64,000 nucleotides of DNA from Kibdelosporangium sp. MJ126-NF4 (lineage in GTDB: Bacteria > Actinomycetota > Actinomycetes > Mycobacteriales > Pseudonocardiaceae). The stretch spans positions 1-64,000 of the forward strand of contig NZ_CDME01000016.1 of NCBI RefSeq assembly GCF_000826545.1, written 5' to 3'. Both the position numbers and the translations under genes were made by a program. Positions 23,322 through 31,601 of this stretch are shown piece by piece. Under the pieces are notes generated by a model, which was given only the letters and a program-made list of their open reading frames with translations, had not been told where the DNA came from and ran no database searches. Positions within the stretch are counted from its first letter, which is position 1. The number at the start of each line of letters is the position of its first letter.

Positions 23322-24545
23322 ATGACCGACCTGTCAAGCCTGTCAACCGTTCCGGCCTTCCCTGCGACCCGGGCGCCCGGCTGCCCGTTCGAACCACCGG
23401 CCGAGTTCACGCGGCTGCGCCAGGAGGAGACGATCACGCAGGCCAGTTGTCCCGCAGGCGTCGACGCGTGGGTGGTCAGCCGCTACGAGGACGTCCGGAC
23501 GTTGCTGTCGGCACCGGGAGTCAGCTCACGCAAGGCGCCGTCGGCGCACGTGGTGCCCAACGCCGACCTCGACCGCCCGGCCATGCCCGGCAACCTGCTC
23601 CAACTGGACGGCAAGGAGCACGCCCGGCTGCGGCGGATGCTGACCGCGGAGTTCACCGTCCGGCGCATGGAGGCGCTGCGCCCGTACATCCAGCGCATTG
23701 TCGACGAGCACATCGACGCGTTACTCGCCGGTCCCCGTCCGGCGGACCTCTACCGGGATTTCGCGTTGCCGATCCCCTCGCTGGTGATCTGCGAACTGCT
23801 CGGCGTGCCCTACGAGGACCGCGAGATGATCCACACCCGCAGTGCCACGCTGATGGCCGTCGACGGCGACCAGGAGGTCCAGCTCGCCACCTACGGCGAG
23901 GTGCAGGCCTACATGACCACGCTGTTCAACGGCAAACTGGCCGACCCTGGTGACGACCTGATCAGCCGGATGATCACCCGCGGCCGCGAGTCCGGTGACG
24001 AGATCACCGAGGCCGAGATGGTCGAGCTGGCGGTCACGCTGCTCATCGCGGGCCACGAGACCACCGCGAACATGATCGCGCTGAGCACGGCCGTCCTGCT
24101 ACAGCGCCCCGACGCGCTGGCCGACCTGCGAAACCACCCGGAGCTCGCGCCGTCGGCGGTCGAGGAGATGCTGCGGTACCTGTCTGTGGTGCAGTTCGGC
24201 CTGTTGCGCTACGCCACCGAGGACATCCGGTTCGGCGCGCAGACCATCAGGGCCGGTGAGTGGCTGGTCGCGGCCCTGGGCTCGGGCAACCGCGACGAGC
24301 GCGTCTACGAGCAGGCCGACGTGATCGCCCTCGACCGCACGGCCAAGACGCACCTGGCGTTCGGCTTCGGCATCCACCAGTGCCTCGGCCAGCAGCTGGC
24401 CCGGATCGAGCTGCAGGAGGTGTACGCGCGGCTGTTCCGCCGGGTTCCCGGCATCCGGCTCGCGGTGTCCCCCGACCAGATCTCGTTCAAGGACAACGCC
24501 CTCGTCTACGGTGTGCACCAGTTGCCGATCACCTGGGAGGGCTGA
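23322..24545 (+). CDS. Cytochrome P450
   Basis: 407 residues, soluble bacterial class I P450. Visible: I-helix oxygen-activation motif AGHETTANM, K-helix ExxR (EEMLRYLS region, about 285), and the heme loop FGFGIHQCLGQQLAR with the Cys ligand. Start ATG 23322 follows AGGAGGGG at a rather long 10-12-base spacing. The ferredoxin reductase gene begins 6 bases after its stop, so they are cotranscribed, and a TetR gene lies opposite. Usual role: regiospecific hydroxylation of a small lipophilic substrate. The natural substrate is not visible from sequence. Confidence 0.93.
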   Translation: MTDLSSLSTVPAFPATRAPGCPFEPPAEFTRLRQEETITQASCPAGVDAWVVSRYEDVRTLLSAPGVSSRKAPSAHVVPNADLDRPAMPGNLLQLDGKEHARLRRMLTAEFTVRRMEALRPYIQRIVDEHIDALLAGPRPADLYRDFALPIPSLVICELLGVPYEDREMIHTRSATLMAVDGDQEVQLATYGEVQAYMTTLFNGKLADPGDDLISRMITRGRESGDEITEAEMVELAVTLLIAGHETTANMIALSTAVLLQRPDALADLRNHPELAPSAVEEMLRYLSVVQFGLLRYATEDIRFGAQTIRAGEWLVAALGSGNRDERVYEQADVIALDRTAKTHLAFGFGIHQCLGQQLARIELQEVYARLFRRVPGIRLAVSPDQISFKDNALVYGVHQLPITWEG

Positions 24546-24551
24546 GCGAGC

Positions 24552-25721
24552 ATGGACCGGATCGTGGTCATCGGGGCGTCCGCTGCGGGACTCACCGCGG
24601 CGGAGACGCTGCGCAGAGAGGGCTTCGACCGGGGGATCACGCTGGTCGGCGACGAGCCGCACCTGCCGTACGACCGTCCGCCGCTGTCCAAGCAGGTGCT
24701 GTCAGGTGTGTGGGACACGGACAAGATCTCACTGCGCAAGGACGAGGTCTACGCGGAGTCGGACATCGCCGTGCGGCTCAACGCGACCGCGATCGGCCTG
24801 GACACCGACGCCCGCGAGGTACGGCTGGCCGACGGCGACACGATCGGCTACGACGGCCTGATCATCGCGACCGGCATGCGCCCCCGACAGCTCCCCGAGG
24901 GCCACGACCTGGCAGGTGTGCACGTGATGCGCACGGTCGACGACGCCGTCGCCCTGCGCGCCGAGCTGGCCACAGCGTCCCGGCTGGTCGTCATCGGCGC
25001 CGGGTTCCTCGGCTGCGAGGCCGCCGCGTCCGCCCGCAAGCTGGGGCTGGACGTGACGATCGTCGACCCGTTGCCCCAGCCGATGGTCCGCCAGTTCGGC
25101 GCCGAGATCGGCGGCCTGGTCGCGCGGCTGCACACGGCTGAGGGCGTCGACGTCCGCACCGGGATCGGAGTGGAGCGCCTGCTCGGCTCAGACCGGGTCA
25201 CCGGGGTGCAGTTGAGCGACGGAACCCAGATCGACGCGGACGTCGTCCTCGTGGCGATCGGCGCGGTCCCGGCGACGGCGTGGTTGGCCGACAGCGGCGT
25301 CACCATCCGCGACGGCGTGCTGTGCGACGCCTACTGCCAGGCCGCTCCCGGCGTCTACGCCGCCGGTGACGTCGCCAGCTGGCACCACCAGGGCCTGGAC
25401 GAGCGGCTGCGCGTCGAGCACCGGATGAACGCGACCGAGCAGGGCATGGCCGCCGCGCGGAACCTGCTGGGAGCGGGCACGCCGTTCGCGCCGATCCCGT
25501 ACTTCTGGACCGACCAGTACGACACCAAGATCGCGGCTTTCGGCCTGCTGGCGGCGGACGCGGAGATGAGCGTGGAGCAGGGCGACCCGGCGGAGGGGAA
25601 GTTCGTCGCGCACTACACGCGGGCGGGCAGGCTGATCGGGGTGCTCGCCTGGAACATGCCTCGGGAGCTGCGGAAGGCTCGGGGGCTGCTCGCCGAGTCG
25701 CTCGGCGGCGCACACGCCTGA
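24552..25721 (+). CDS. NAD(P)H-dependent ferredoxin reductase
   Basis: 389 residues with two dinucleotide folds: FAD site VVIGASAAGLTAAETLR at the start, NAD site VVIGAGFLGCEAAASARKLG near 145, and the second FAD motif GVYAAGDVASW near 270, the plan of putidaredoxin- or rhodocoxin-type reductases. It supplies electrons to a P450 via a ferredoxin. The upstream gene is the P450, yet no ferredoxin gene lies between or after, so an external ferredoxin must serve. The C-terminal reductase domain (about 310-389) is complete. Confidence 0.92.
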   Translation: MDRIVVIGASAAGLTAAETLRREGFDRGITLVGDEPHLPYDRPPLSKQVLSGVWDTDKISLRKDEVYAESDIAVRLNATAIGLDTDAREVRLADGDTIGYDGLIIATGMRPRQLPEGHDLAGVHVMRTVDDAVALRAELATASRLVVIGAGFLGCEAAASARKLGLDVTIVDPLPQPMVRQFGAEIGGLVARLHTAEGVDVRTGIGVERLLGSDRVTGVQLSDGTQIDADVVLVAIGAVPATAWLADSGVTIRDGVLCDAYCQAAPGVYAAGDVASWHHQGLDERLRVEHRMNATEQGMAAARNLLGAGTPFAPIPYFWTDQYDTKIAAFGLLAADAEMSVEQGDPAEGKFVAHYTRAGRLIGVLAWNMPRELRKARGLLAESLGGAHA

Positions 25722-26039
25722 CCACACTGGCTGACCTCAAAGGCCCCAGCTGATGCCGCACACCCTCACAAAGCCCCGTGTTCGCGGCGCTGTACCGGTG
25801 CAGTGCGGCGGACGCAGCCGCACCTCGGTGGATCTGTCACCGTCTTGCACACCGGGAAACCCAGCACCGTCGTGCCGTCTCGGCTCTTCGACCTCCGGAA
25901 CCCAGGGGTGCCCGGTCCCGACGTGATCCGCGTCATCGTGATCGATCACGACGCGCCCACGTCCGTCCACAAAGGTACGTAGCCGCAGCACGCGACCGGC
26001 TTCGCACGCCGGTCACCGCTATCCGATGTGGACTACTCG

Positions 26040-26165
26040 CTACTCGCGGCCGCGCACGATGTTCGGCTCGAAGTAGTCGTCGTCGTCCAGTTGGACCGGC
26101 AGTTCCAGCACATAGGTGCTTTCCGTGTCCTCCTCGAACGACACTCTGTCCCGCATGGCGGTCAT
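26040..26165 (-). CDS. Small acidic protein, 41 residues, unrecognised
   Basis: It starts at ATG 26165 with GGAG six bases upstream. Third codon positions are G or C in about 36 of 41 codons, as in neighbouring real genes. The product has a charged N-terminal half (MRDRVSFEEDTEST) and an acidic stretch VQLDDDDYFEPN near the end; no Cys, no membrane segment and no signal peptide. The leader-like shape recalls RiPP precursors, but no modifying enzyme lies nearby and the C-terminus lacks typical modified residues. It could equally be a small regulatory protein or antitoxin-like peptide. Confidence 0.4.
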   Translation of the reverse strand: MTAMRDRVSFEEDTESTYVLELPVQLDDDDYFEPNIVRGRE

Positions 26166-26262
26166 GACCTGCTCCGCTCTCCCGTCATTCTTCTGATCCG
26201 ACCATTCAATGGAAGCGAAATCCCAAACCACTCTCAACCCCTATTCCACGTTGTGACACAGA

Positions 26263-26282
26263 TTTCACGACAACTTGTGAAA
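26263..26282. promoter_or_regulatory. Inverted repeat TTTCAC-N8-GTGAAA
   Basis: Perfect six-base arms (26263-26268, 26277-26282) about 30 bases upstream of the E1 promoter and about 100 bases upstream of the small minus-strand gene. A dyad of this size and spacing is a plausible operator for either gene. Confidence 0.45.
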
Positions 26283-26311
26283 GCTCAGCGCACTGTTGAC
26301 AGGATTCGCTC

Positions 26312-26338
26312 TTGACAAACCGGCAGGTTGCGTACTCT
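26312..26338 (+). promoter_or_regulatory. Candidate promoter of the E1 alpha/beta gene
   Basis: TTGACA (26312-26317) and TACTCT (26333-26338) with a 15-base spacer. A second TTGACA lies at 26296. Transcription would begin about 8 bases before ATG 26353. This is why a TTG start at 26296, inside the promoter, is rejected. Confidence 0.5.
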
Positions 26339-26352
26339 CCGTCGACGCGGCC

Positions 26353-28461
26353 ATGCTCGGTGTGGTGACCGAGCCGATCGACGAGCACTTCACCCGGACA
26401 GTGCGGGCACTGACCTCCAACGGCGGCAAGGGTGGCGGTGCGTCACCGCTGCTCGATCTGTTCGACTCCCAGCTCGGCAGCAGGCACGTCGATCTCGCGG
26501 CCCGCGAACTCGGTGGTCAGGGCCAGGGTTTCTACAGCATCGGCTCCGCGGGACACGAGGGCAACGCGGCCGTCGCCGCCGCGCTGCGATCGACCGATCC
26601 GGCGTTGCTGCACTACCGATCGGGTGCCTTCTACATCGAACGAGCACGCCAGGTGACCGGCGCCGATCCGCTGCTCGACATGCTGCTCGGGATCGCCGCC
26701 TCGGCCGACGAACCGATCTCCGGCGGCAGGCACAAGGTCTTCGGAAACGCGGCTCTGGCGGTCATTCCGATGACCTCGACCATCGCATCGCACCTGCCGA
26801 GGGCGGTCGGCCTCGCGCTGGGTATTCACCGCGCGGCGAAACTCGGCCTGCCGTCGCCGTGGCCGCGCGACGCCGTTGTCGTATGCAGCTTCGGTGACGC
26901 GTCGGCCAATCACTCGACCGCGCTCGGGGCGCTGAACGCGGCCCGCCACTGCGCCTTCCAGCGACTGCCCCTGCCGGTGTTGTTCGTGTGCGAGGACAAC
27001 GGCATCGGGATCAGTGTCCGGACGCCGTCCGGCTGGGTCGCCGAGGCGCACGCCACGGCCGGGCTGAAGTACTTCTCCGCCGACGGGACCGACCTCGCCT
27101 CAGTGGGCCCGGTCGCCGACGAGGCCGCGTCGTGGGTACGGGCCAACCGGGCACCGGCCTTCCTGCACCTGCGGACCGTCCGGCTGATGGGCCACGCCGG
27201 GTCCGATGTGGAGAGTGCATATCGGACACCAGCCGAGATCACGGGCGACTACTCGCTCGACCCGCTCGTGCGGACCGCCGAGCTGCTTGTGTCCACTGGC
27301 GTGCTGACGCCGTCCGACGTGCTTGAACGCTACGAGGCCAAACGCACCGAGGTGCGGGAGCTGGCGCGCGACGCCGTGTCGCGACCGAAACTGGCCAGCG
27401 CGAAGCAGGTCATGGAGCCGCTGACGACTTCCACAGTGGACGCTCCGTTCGTGCCGGTGTCCGGCACGCTGGCGCAGGGCATCAACCAGGCGCTCGGCTG
27501 GATACTCGCGTCGGACCCCGGTGCGCTCGTGTTCGGTGAGGACGTCGGCCGCAAGGGCGGTGTGTACGGCGTCACCCGAGGCCTGCACAAGAAGTTCGGC
27601 CCGGCCAGGGTGTTCGACACCGTCCTCGACGAACAGTCCATTCTGGGCACCGCGCTGGGCACGTCACTCGCCGGTTTCCTGCCGATCCCCGAGATCCAGT
27701 ACCTGGCCTACGTGCACAACGCGCTGGACCAGATCCGCGGCGAGGCCTCGACCATGCGGTTCTTCTCCAACGACCAGTACCGCAACCCGATGATCGTGCG
27801 GATCGCGGGCCTCGGCTACCAGCGAGGCTTCGGCGGGCACTTCCACAACGACAACTCGGTTGCCGCGCTACGCGACATCCCCGGCGTGCTGATCGCGGCC
27901 CCGGCGCGCGCGGACGACGCGGCGGCGATGCTGTACACGTGCGCGAACGCCGCCAGGGCAGACGGCCAGGTCTGCGTCTTCCTTGAGCCCATCGCGCTCT
28001 ACCACACCCGTGACCTGTACGAACCCGGTGACAACGGCTGGCTCGCGTCGTCGTCGGAGTCCGCGCCGGTCGGCCGCGCCCGGGTCTACGGCTCGGGCAC
28101 CGACCTGACCATCGTGACGTTCGCCAACGGTGTGCCGATGAGCCTGCGGGTGGCACGCAGGCTCGCGGAGCGCGGGATCGGCGCGCGTGTGCTGGACCTG
28201 CGCTGGATCGCGCCCCTTCCCGCCGCGGATCTCCTGGCGCACGCGGGCGAGACCGGGCGGGTGCTCGTCGCCGACGAGACCCGCCGGACAGGCGGGGTCT
28301 CCGAAGGCGTCCTCGCCGCGTTGACCGACGGCGGCTACCGCGGCGCGCTGCGCCGGGTCACCAGCGAGGACTGCTTCATCCCGCTCGGCCCGGCCGCCCA
28401 CCAGGTGCTGCTGAGCGAGGACACGATCGAGAAGGCCGCGCTGGACATGGTCACTGGTTGA
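26353..28461 (+). CDS. Thiamine-diphosphate 2-oxoacid dehydrogenase E1, alpha and beta fused
   Basis: 702 residues. The N-terminal half is an E1-alpha domain with the ThDP/Mg region GDASANHSTALGALNAA (about 180-196). From about residue 370 an E1-beta (transketolase-like pyrimidine) domain follows: VFGEDVGRKGGVYGVTRGL, LDEQSILGTALGTSLAG, PEIQYLAYVHNALDQIRGEA; the C-terminal domain ends it. Separate alpha and beta genes are usual for pyruvate or branched-chain complexes. No E2 or E3 gene is nearby, so the acceptor complex is unknown. The chain ends 11 bases inside the convergent lipoprotein gene. Confidence 0.85.
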   Translation: MLGVVTEPIDEHFTRTVRALTSNGGKGGGASPLLDLFDSQLGSRHVDLAARELGGQGQGFYSIGSAGHEGNAAVAAALRSTDPALLHYRSGAFYIERARQVTGADPLLDMLLGIAASADEPISGGRHKVFGNAALAVIPMTSTIASHLPRAVGLALGIHRAAKLGLPSPWPRDAVVVCSFGDASANHSTALGALNAARHCAFQRLPLPVLFVCEDNGIGISVRTPSGWVAEAHATAGLKYFSADGTDLASVGPVADEAASWVRANRAPAFLHLRTVRLMGHAGSDVESAYRTPAEITGDYSLDPLVRTAELLVSTGVLTPSDVLERYEAKRTEVRELARDAVSRPKLASAKQVMEPLTTSTVDAPFVPVSGTLAQGINQALGWILASDPGALVFGEDVGRKGGVYGVTRGLHKKFGPARVFDTVLDEQSILGTALGTSLAGFLPIPEIQYLAYVHNALDQIRGEASTMRFFSNDQYRNPMIVRIAGLGYQRGFGGHFHNDNSVAALRDIPGVLIAAPARADDAAAMLYTCANAARADGQVCVFLEPIALYHTRDLYEPGDNGWLASSSESAPVGRARVYGSGTDLTIVTFANGVPMSLRVARRLAERGIGARVLDLRWIAPLPAADLLAHAGETGRVLVADETRRTGGVSEGVLAALTDGGYRGALRRVTSEDCFIPLGPAAHQVLLSEDTIEKAALDMVTG

Positions 28462-29437
28462 GGTGCCTGCTCAGCGCGCTCGGCAGGATCAGGGACCTGG
28501 CGTCGATCGGCTCCTTGAGCCCGCCGTAGTTGACCATCAGGTCGGGGATCCGCTGCAGACGCGTCGGGTCCAGGCTCGTCGGATAGCCGACGAGAGTCAC
28601 CAGCGCGGCGGTCTGCTCGTCGACGCCCGCGTACCCACGGATGGACTGCTCGACGGCGGTGCGGTCGGTGAGGGCGATCGCCGCGCCTCGGCCGAGTGCC
28701 CGCTGGAAGGCGGCGATCGTGTTCGGGTTCGTCTGCGCGTACTTCGCCGAGGTCGCGTACCCGGAGATGGGGATCTCCGAGGTGGGACCTGCGGCCGCGT
28801 CGAACAGCGGCAGCGCGCCGTAGCGTTTGGCGACTTCGGTGATGTACGGCTCGGACAGCACCGCCGCGTCGACGGTGCGGTCCCGCAGCGCCTCGCCCAT
28901 GCTCGTGTAGGGCATCTCCTTGAACGTGGGCATGGTGACGGGAACGCCGCTCGTGCCCAGCACGGACTTGACGGTCAGGTCGGCGAGACTGTTCGCGGTG
29001 GTCACCGCCACGCGTTTGCCGGACAGGTCAGCGGGCTTGCGCAACGGTGAATCGCCTGCGACGAGCACCATCCACGTGCGTGGATTCGCGTGGTAGCCGT
29101 CGGCGACGAACCGGATCGCCACGGTCCCAGTGGACTGCGCGGTGAAGAACGAGACGTAGTTGCCGAACACCATGTCCAGCTCACCGGCGGCCAGCGACGG
29201 TACCGCGGCACCGGCGCCCTGAATCGTGACGAACTCGACCTCAAGGCCTTCCGCGGCGAAGAAACCCTTCTCCGCGGCGAGAAACACCGGCGCCGCGCCC
29301 AGCACGGGAAGCACACCCAGTTTGACGCGCCGCTTCTCCACAGGACTGTGGTCCTGGACGGACCCTCCCGTGCAGGCCGTCAGAATGACGACCGTCAACA
29401 AAGCACCCAGCCGCCCACAGCGTCGGAGCCAGCCCAC
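28451..29437 (-). CDS. ABC transporter substrate-binding lipoprotein (SsuA/NMT1-like)
   Basis: 328 residues from GTG 29437. The signal peptide LGALLTVVILTAC ends in a lipobox Cys, so the mature protein is lipid-anchored outside the membrane. The mature part follows the SsuA/TauA/THI5 pattern: VKLGVLPVLGAAPVFLAAEKGFFAAEGLEVEFV, AAVPSLAAGELDMVFGNY, LSGKRVAVTTANSLADLTVKSVL. Substrates of this group include sulfonates, nitrate and thiamine precursors. No permease or ATPase gene adjoins, so it must share a transporter or act as a sensor. The frame is open to TTG 29485, but that start would place extra residues before the signal. Confidence 0.75.
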   Translation of the reverse strand: MGWLRRCGRLGALLTVVILTACTGGSVQDHSPVEKRRVKLGVLPVLGAAPVFLAAEKGFFAAEGLEVEFVTIQGAGAAVPSLAAGELDMVFGNYVSFFTAQSTGTVAIRFVADGYHANPRTWMVLVAGDSPLRKPADLSGKRVAVTTANSLADLTVKSVLGTSGVPVTMPTFKEMPYTSMGEALRDRTVDAAVLSEPYITEVAKRYGALPLFDAAAGPTSEIPISGYATSAKYAQTNPNTIAAFQRALGRGAAIALTDRTAVEQSIRGYAGVDEQTAALVTLVGYPTSLDPTRLQRIPDLMVNYGGLKEPIDARSLILPSALSRHLNQ

Positions 29438-29665
29438 TACGAGATACCGCCAATCCGGTTGTCTCCCCTGTGGAGGAACACACAACTTGAGCGGCGCCCG
29501 GTAGGCAAGTCGGCGGCGCCCGCGAATCCGCCCGTTCGTGGGAAAACCAGCCCGGACCAGCAGTGAACCACCGTGAACTTTGTTGGCGGCCCTGTACCGC
29601 TACGGGGGATGGCGCGGGGAAAACCGTTCTGTCAGTGCATGTTCGTGTCAGCTCGTGGCAAGTAG

Positions 29666-30214
29666 TCACCGCAGGAGCGAGAACAGCCCCATGTCCCGTC
29701 GTACGCCACCGATCTCCTGGTGCGCGGGCAGCAGCGACTCGAACCGGAACCCGGCCGCCTCGGCCACGAGGATCGATTCGCGGTTCCACGGTTCGATGTG
29801 CGCCTCGATCCGGTGCAACACCGGGATGGTCCAGGCGAACGCGACCAGTGCGCGCACGGCCTGGCTCGCCACGCCTTTGCCCCGATGCCGAGGCGACACC
29901 GCGTACCCGACGGTGGCGCGGCCGAACGCCAGGTCGTGCAGCCACAGCCCGGCCGAGCCCAGCGCCTGGTCGGTCCGCGCGTCGGCGACGGCGAACGAGA
30001 ATCCCTTGCCCTGGGCCAGCCGCAGCCGCTGGTCGGAGATCCACCGCAGTGCCTGCTCGTCGGTCGGGTGCGGCGCCAGCGTGCCGATCAGGGGGATGTA
30101 CGGGTCCTCGCCCATCTCCAGCGCCAGGTGCACGTCCGAGTCGGCGTACTCGCGCAGCACCACCGATCCGAATGCCGGTGGCGTGATCGGCCATGGCGGC
30201 AAGTCGACTCCCAC
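29666..30214 (-). CDS. GNAT-family N-acetyltransferase (RimJ/RimL type)
   Basis: 182 residues from GTG 30214. The GNAT acetyl-CoA site is seen in RGKGVASQAVRALVAFAW (motif A, R/QxxGxG/A), preceded by TVGYAVSPRH and followed by IEPWNRESILVAEAAGFRFE, as in ribosomal-protein and antibiotic acetyltransferases of the RimJ/L kind. The frame remains open far upstream, but the divergent neighbour begins at 30269, so a start near 30214 is needed; no good ribosome-binding site is visible. A 12-base repeat (GTGATCGGCCAW) occurs both inside the gene start and 48 bases upstream. Substrate unknown. Confidence 0.8.
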   Translation of the reverse strand: MGVDLPPWPITPPAFGSVVLREYADSDVHLALEMGEDPYIPLIGTLAPHPTDEQALRWISDQRLRLAQGKGFSFAVADARTDQALGSAGLWLHDLAFGRATVGYAVSPRHRGKGVASQAVRALVAFAWTIPVLHRIEAHIEPWNRESILVAEAAGFRFESLLPAHQEIGGVRRDMGLFSLLR

Positions 30215-30268
30215 CCGACAATTCTGTGGTGTGATCGGCCAAGTCTGCAATTCAATTCGAGGAGACCG

Positions 30269-30709
30269 ATGCGGTACGTCCGGCTGACCGACATGTTCGA
30301 CCCGACCGAGTACCTGGAGCGGCTTCCCGAACTCGCGCCGGACCTCCCCGCCGGGGCACGGTCGTTCGCCACCGACCCGGACCACTACGACTTCGGCGGC
30401 AAGCGGTGCGTCAAGGACCTCGCGCTGCGGGGACTCGCGTTCGACGGGACCGGGCTGGTCGTGGAGTTCCGGCACAACTGCTGGAAACACGAGGAGGACC
30501 TGACCGTCCGCTACGGGGACGTTCGGTCGCTGGCGGTGGACCTGCCGGAGGCGACCCCGACGATGCCGCACGCGGTCACGCTGGACGAGATCCTGCCGGA
30601 CGCGGCGGGCTGCCGCCACGAGATCGCCATGCACACCGGTTCGCTGGTCGTCACGTGCCGGGACCTGACGGCGACGTGGACCGAGGCCGACTGCCCGGAG
30701 AAGTCCTAG
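30269..30709 (+). CDS. Conserved hypothetical protein, 146 residues
   Basis: Starts at ATG 30269 with GAGGAG upstream. The product is soluble and acidic, with no membrane segment. Visible features: PDHYDFGGKRCVKDL near residue 40, a second Cys in FRHNCWKHEEDLTVRYGD, and two later Cys (CRHEI, CRDLTATW, near 115 and 130). The pattern resembles a small beta-rich protein; no known family was recognised. It ends on a CTAG that also supplies the stop of the convergent mug gene. Confidence 0.6.
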   Translation: MRYVRLTDMFDPTEYLERLPELAPDLPAGARSFATDPDHYDFGGKRCVKDLALRGLAFDGTGLVVEFRHNCWKHEEDLTVRYGDVRSLAVDLPEATPTMPHAVTLDEILPDAAGCRHEIAMHTGSLVVTCRDLTATWTEADCPEKS

Positions 30710-31209
30710 CCGAGTGACTCTCGGAGTTTGCCGAACTCGGCCGCCAATGCGGGCAGCTGGTAGTGGGCGTTCAGCCCGGACGGGTTCGGCAGCACCCACA
30801 GCCGGGACGGGCCGAGCCGTTGTTCCTGCGGGCCGATGGTCGCTTGTGGACGGCCGAAACCGGTGCGGTAGGCGCCGATTCCCACGATCGCAACCGTTTG
30901 CGGGGCGTACTCCTCGGTCAGCGCGGTCAGGATTTCGGCCCCCTGGACGAATTCCTGACCGGACAGTTCATCGGCGCGGGCGGTCGGGCGCGCCACCATG
31001 TTGGTGATGCCGAGGCCGTAGTCCAGCAGCGTGAACTGCTCCGACGGCGCCAACCGCGCAGGCGTGAAACCGGACAGGTGCAGCGCGGGCCAGAACCTGT
31101 TGCCGGGACGGGCGAAGTGCTGCTTGCGTTGGGCAGACAGAAGCCCCGGGTTGATTCCGCAGAACAACACGGAAAGACCCGGGGCGATGATGTCGGGGAT
31201 GACCGTCAC
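30706..31209 (-). CDS. mug: G/U mismatch-specific DNA glycosylase (Mug/TDG family)
   Basis: 167 residues. LFCGINPGL (catalytic region; the Asn activates water) and LPNPSGLNAHYQL near the C-terminus are the two hallmark motifs of the Mug/TDG uracil-DNA glycosylases; GITNMVARPTARA and IVGIGAYRTGFG are family landmarks. It excises uracil or thymine from G mispairs. GTG 31209 overlaps the sufT stop (GTGA), so it is translationally coupled and is the last gene of the suf operon. Family 2 glycosylases carry no Fe-S cluster, so the linkage is not explained by cofactor need. Confidence 0.9.
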   Translation of the reverse strand: MTVIPDIIAPGLSVLFCGINPGLLSAQRKQHFARPGNRFWPALHLSGFTPARLAPSEQFTLLDYGLGITNMVARPTARADELSGQEFVQGAEILTALTEEYAPQTVAIVGIGAYRTGFGRPQATIGPQEQRLGPSRLWVLPNPSGLNAHYQLPALAAEFGKLRESLG

Positions 31210-31601
31210 ACGGTGAAGCCCAACGCGCGCAGCTGCTCGCGGCCGTCCTCGGTGATCTTCTCCGGACCCCACGGCGGTATCCAGACCCAGTTGATCCGGA
31301 AATCCCCCACCAGGCCGCCACCGGGGCCACCGGTCAGCGCGGTCCGGGTCTGGTCCTCGATCACGTCGGTCAGCGGGCACGCCGCCGACGTCAGCGTCAT
31401 GTCGATCGTCGCGGTGTTGTCGTCCTCGACCTTGATGTCGTACACCAGGCCGAGATCGACCACGTTGATGCCCAACTCGGGGTCGACCACGTCACGCATT
31501 GCCTCTTCAAGGTCGTCGATCGCCGCGACATCCGCCTTCGGCGCCACCTCGGGCATGCCCTCGGCGCCGCGAACGACATCGGTCTCGTTGGTCTCGGTCA
31601 C
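31206..31601 (-). CDS. sufT: SufT-type metal-sulfur cluster assembly protein (DUF59)
   Basis: 131 residues. The DUF59/MIP18 core is plain: LEEAMRDVVDPELGINVVDLGLVYDI and the Cys-containing TLTSAACPLTDVIEDQ; a C-terminal WIPPWGPEKITEDGREQLRALGF closes the family. SufT helps load or mature Fe-S clusters under demand. Start GTG 31601 overlaps the stop of the Uma2-type gene, and its own stop overlaps mug, so it is coupled on both sides. It lies near the end of the suf operon, as in other actinobacteria. Confidence 0.92.
   Translation of the reverse strand: MTETNETDVVRGAEGMPEVAPKADVAAIDDLEEAMRDVVDPELGINVVDLGLVYDIKVEDDNTATIDMTLTSAACPLTDVIEDQTRTALTGGPGGGLVGDFRINWVWIPPWGPEKITEDGREQLRALGFTV

Larger units (their letters stand above)
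25722..26352. other. Intergenic region with a small acidic ORF and the E1 promoter
   Basis: About 630 bases between the reductase and the E1 gene. One short minus-strand gene is supported (26040-26165), plus an inverted repeat and promoter for the E1 gene, listed separately. No terminator was found after the reductase. The first 300 bases hold nothing else I can support. Confidence 0.5.

Noticed and set aside
25737..25991. Minus-strand 84-codon ORF downstream of the small acidic gene
   Set aside because: The first 35 residues look protein-like, but there is no ribosome-binding site and the C-terminal half has no coding character. Possibly a decayed gene, but not supportable.
26040..26165. 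Assigning the small acidic gene as a lanthipeptide or graspetide precursor
   Set aside because: No Cys, few Ser/Thr in the C-terminal half and no modification enzyme nearby.
26296..26352. TTG start for the E1 gene at 26296
   Set aside because: The TTG is part of a TTGACA promoter hexamer, and a second TTGACA/TACTCT pair lies downstream of it.
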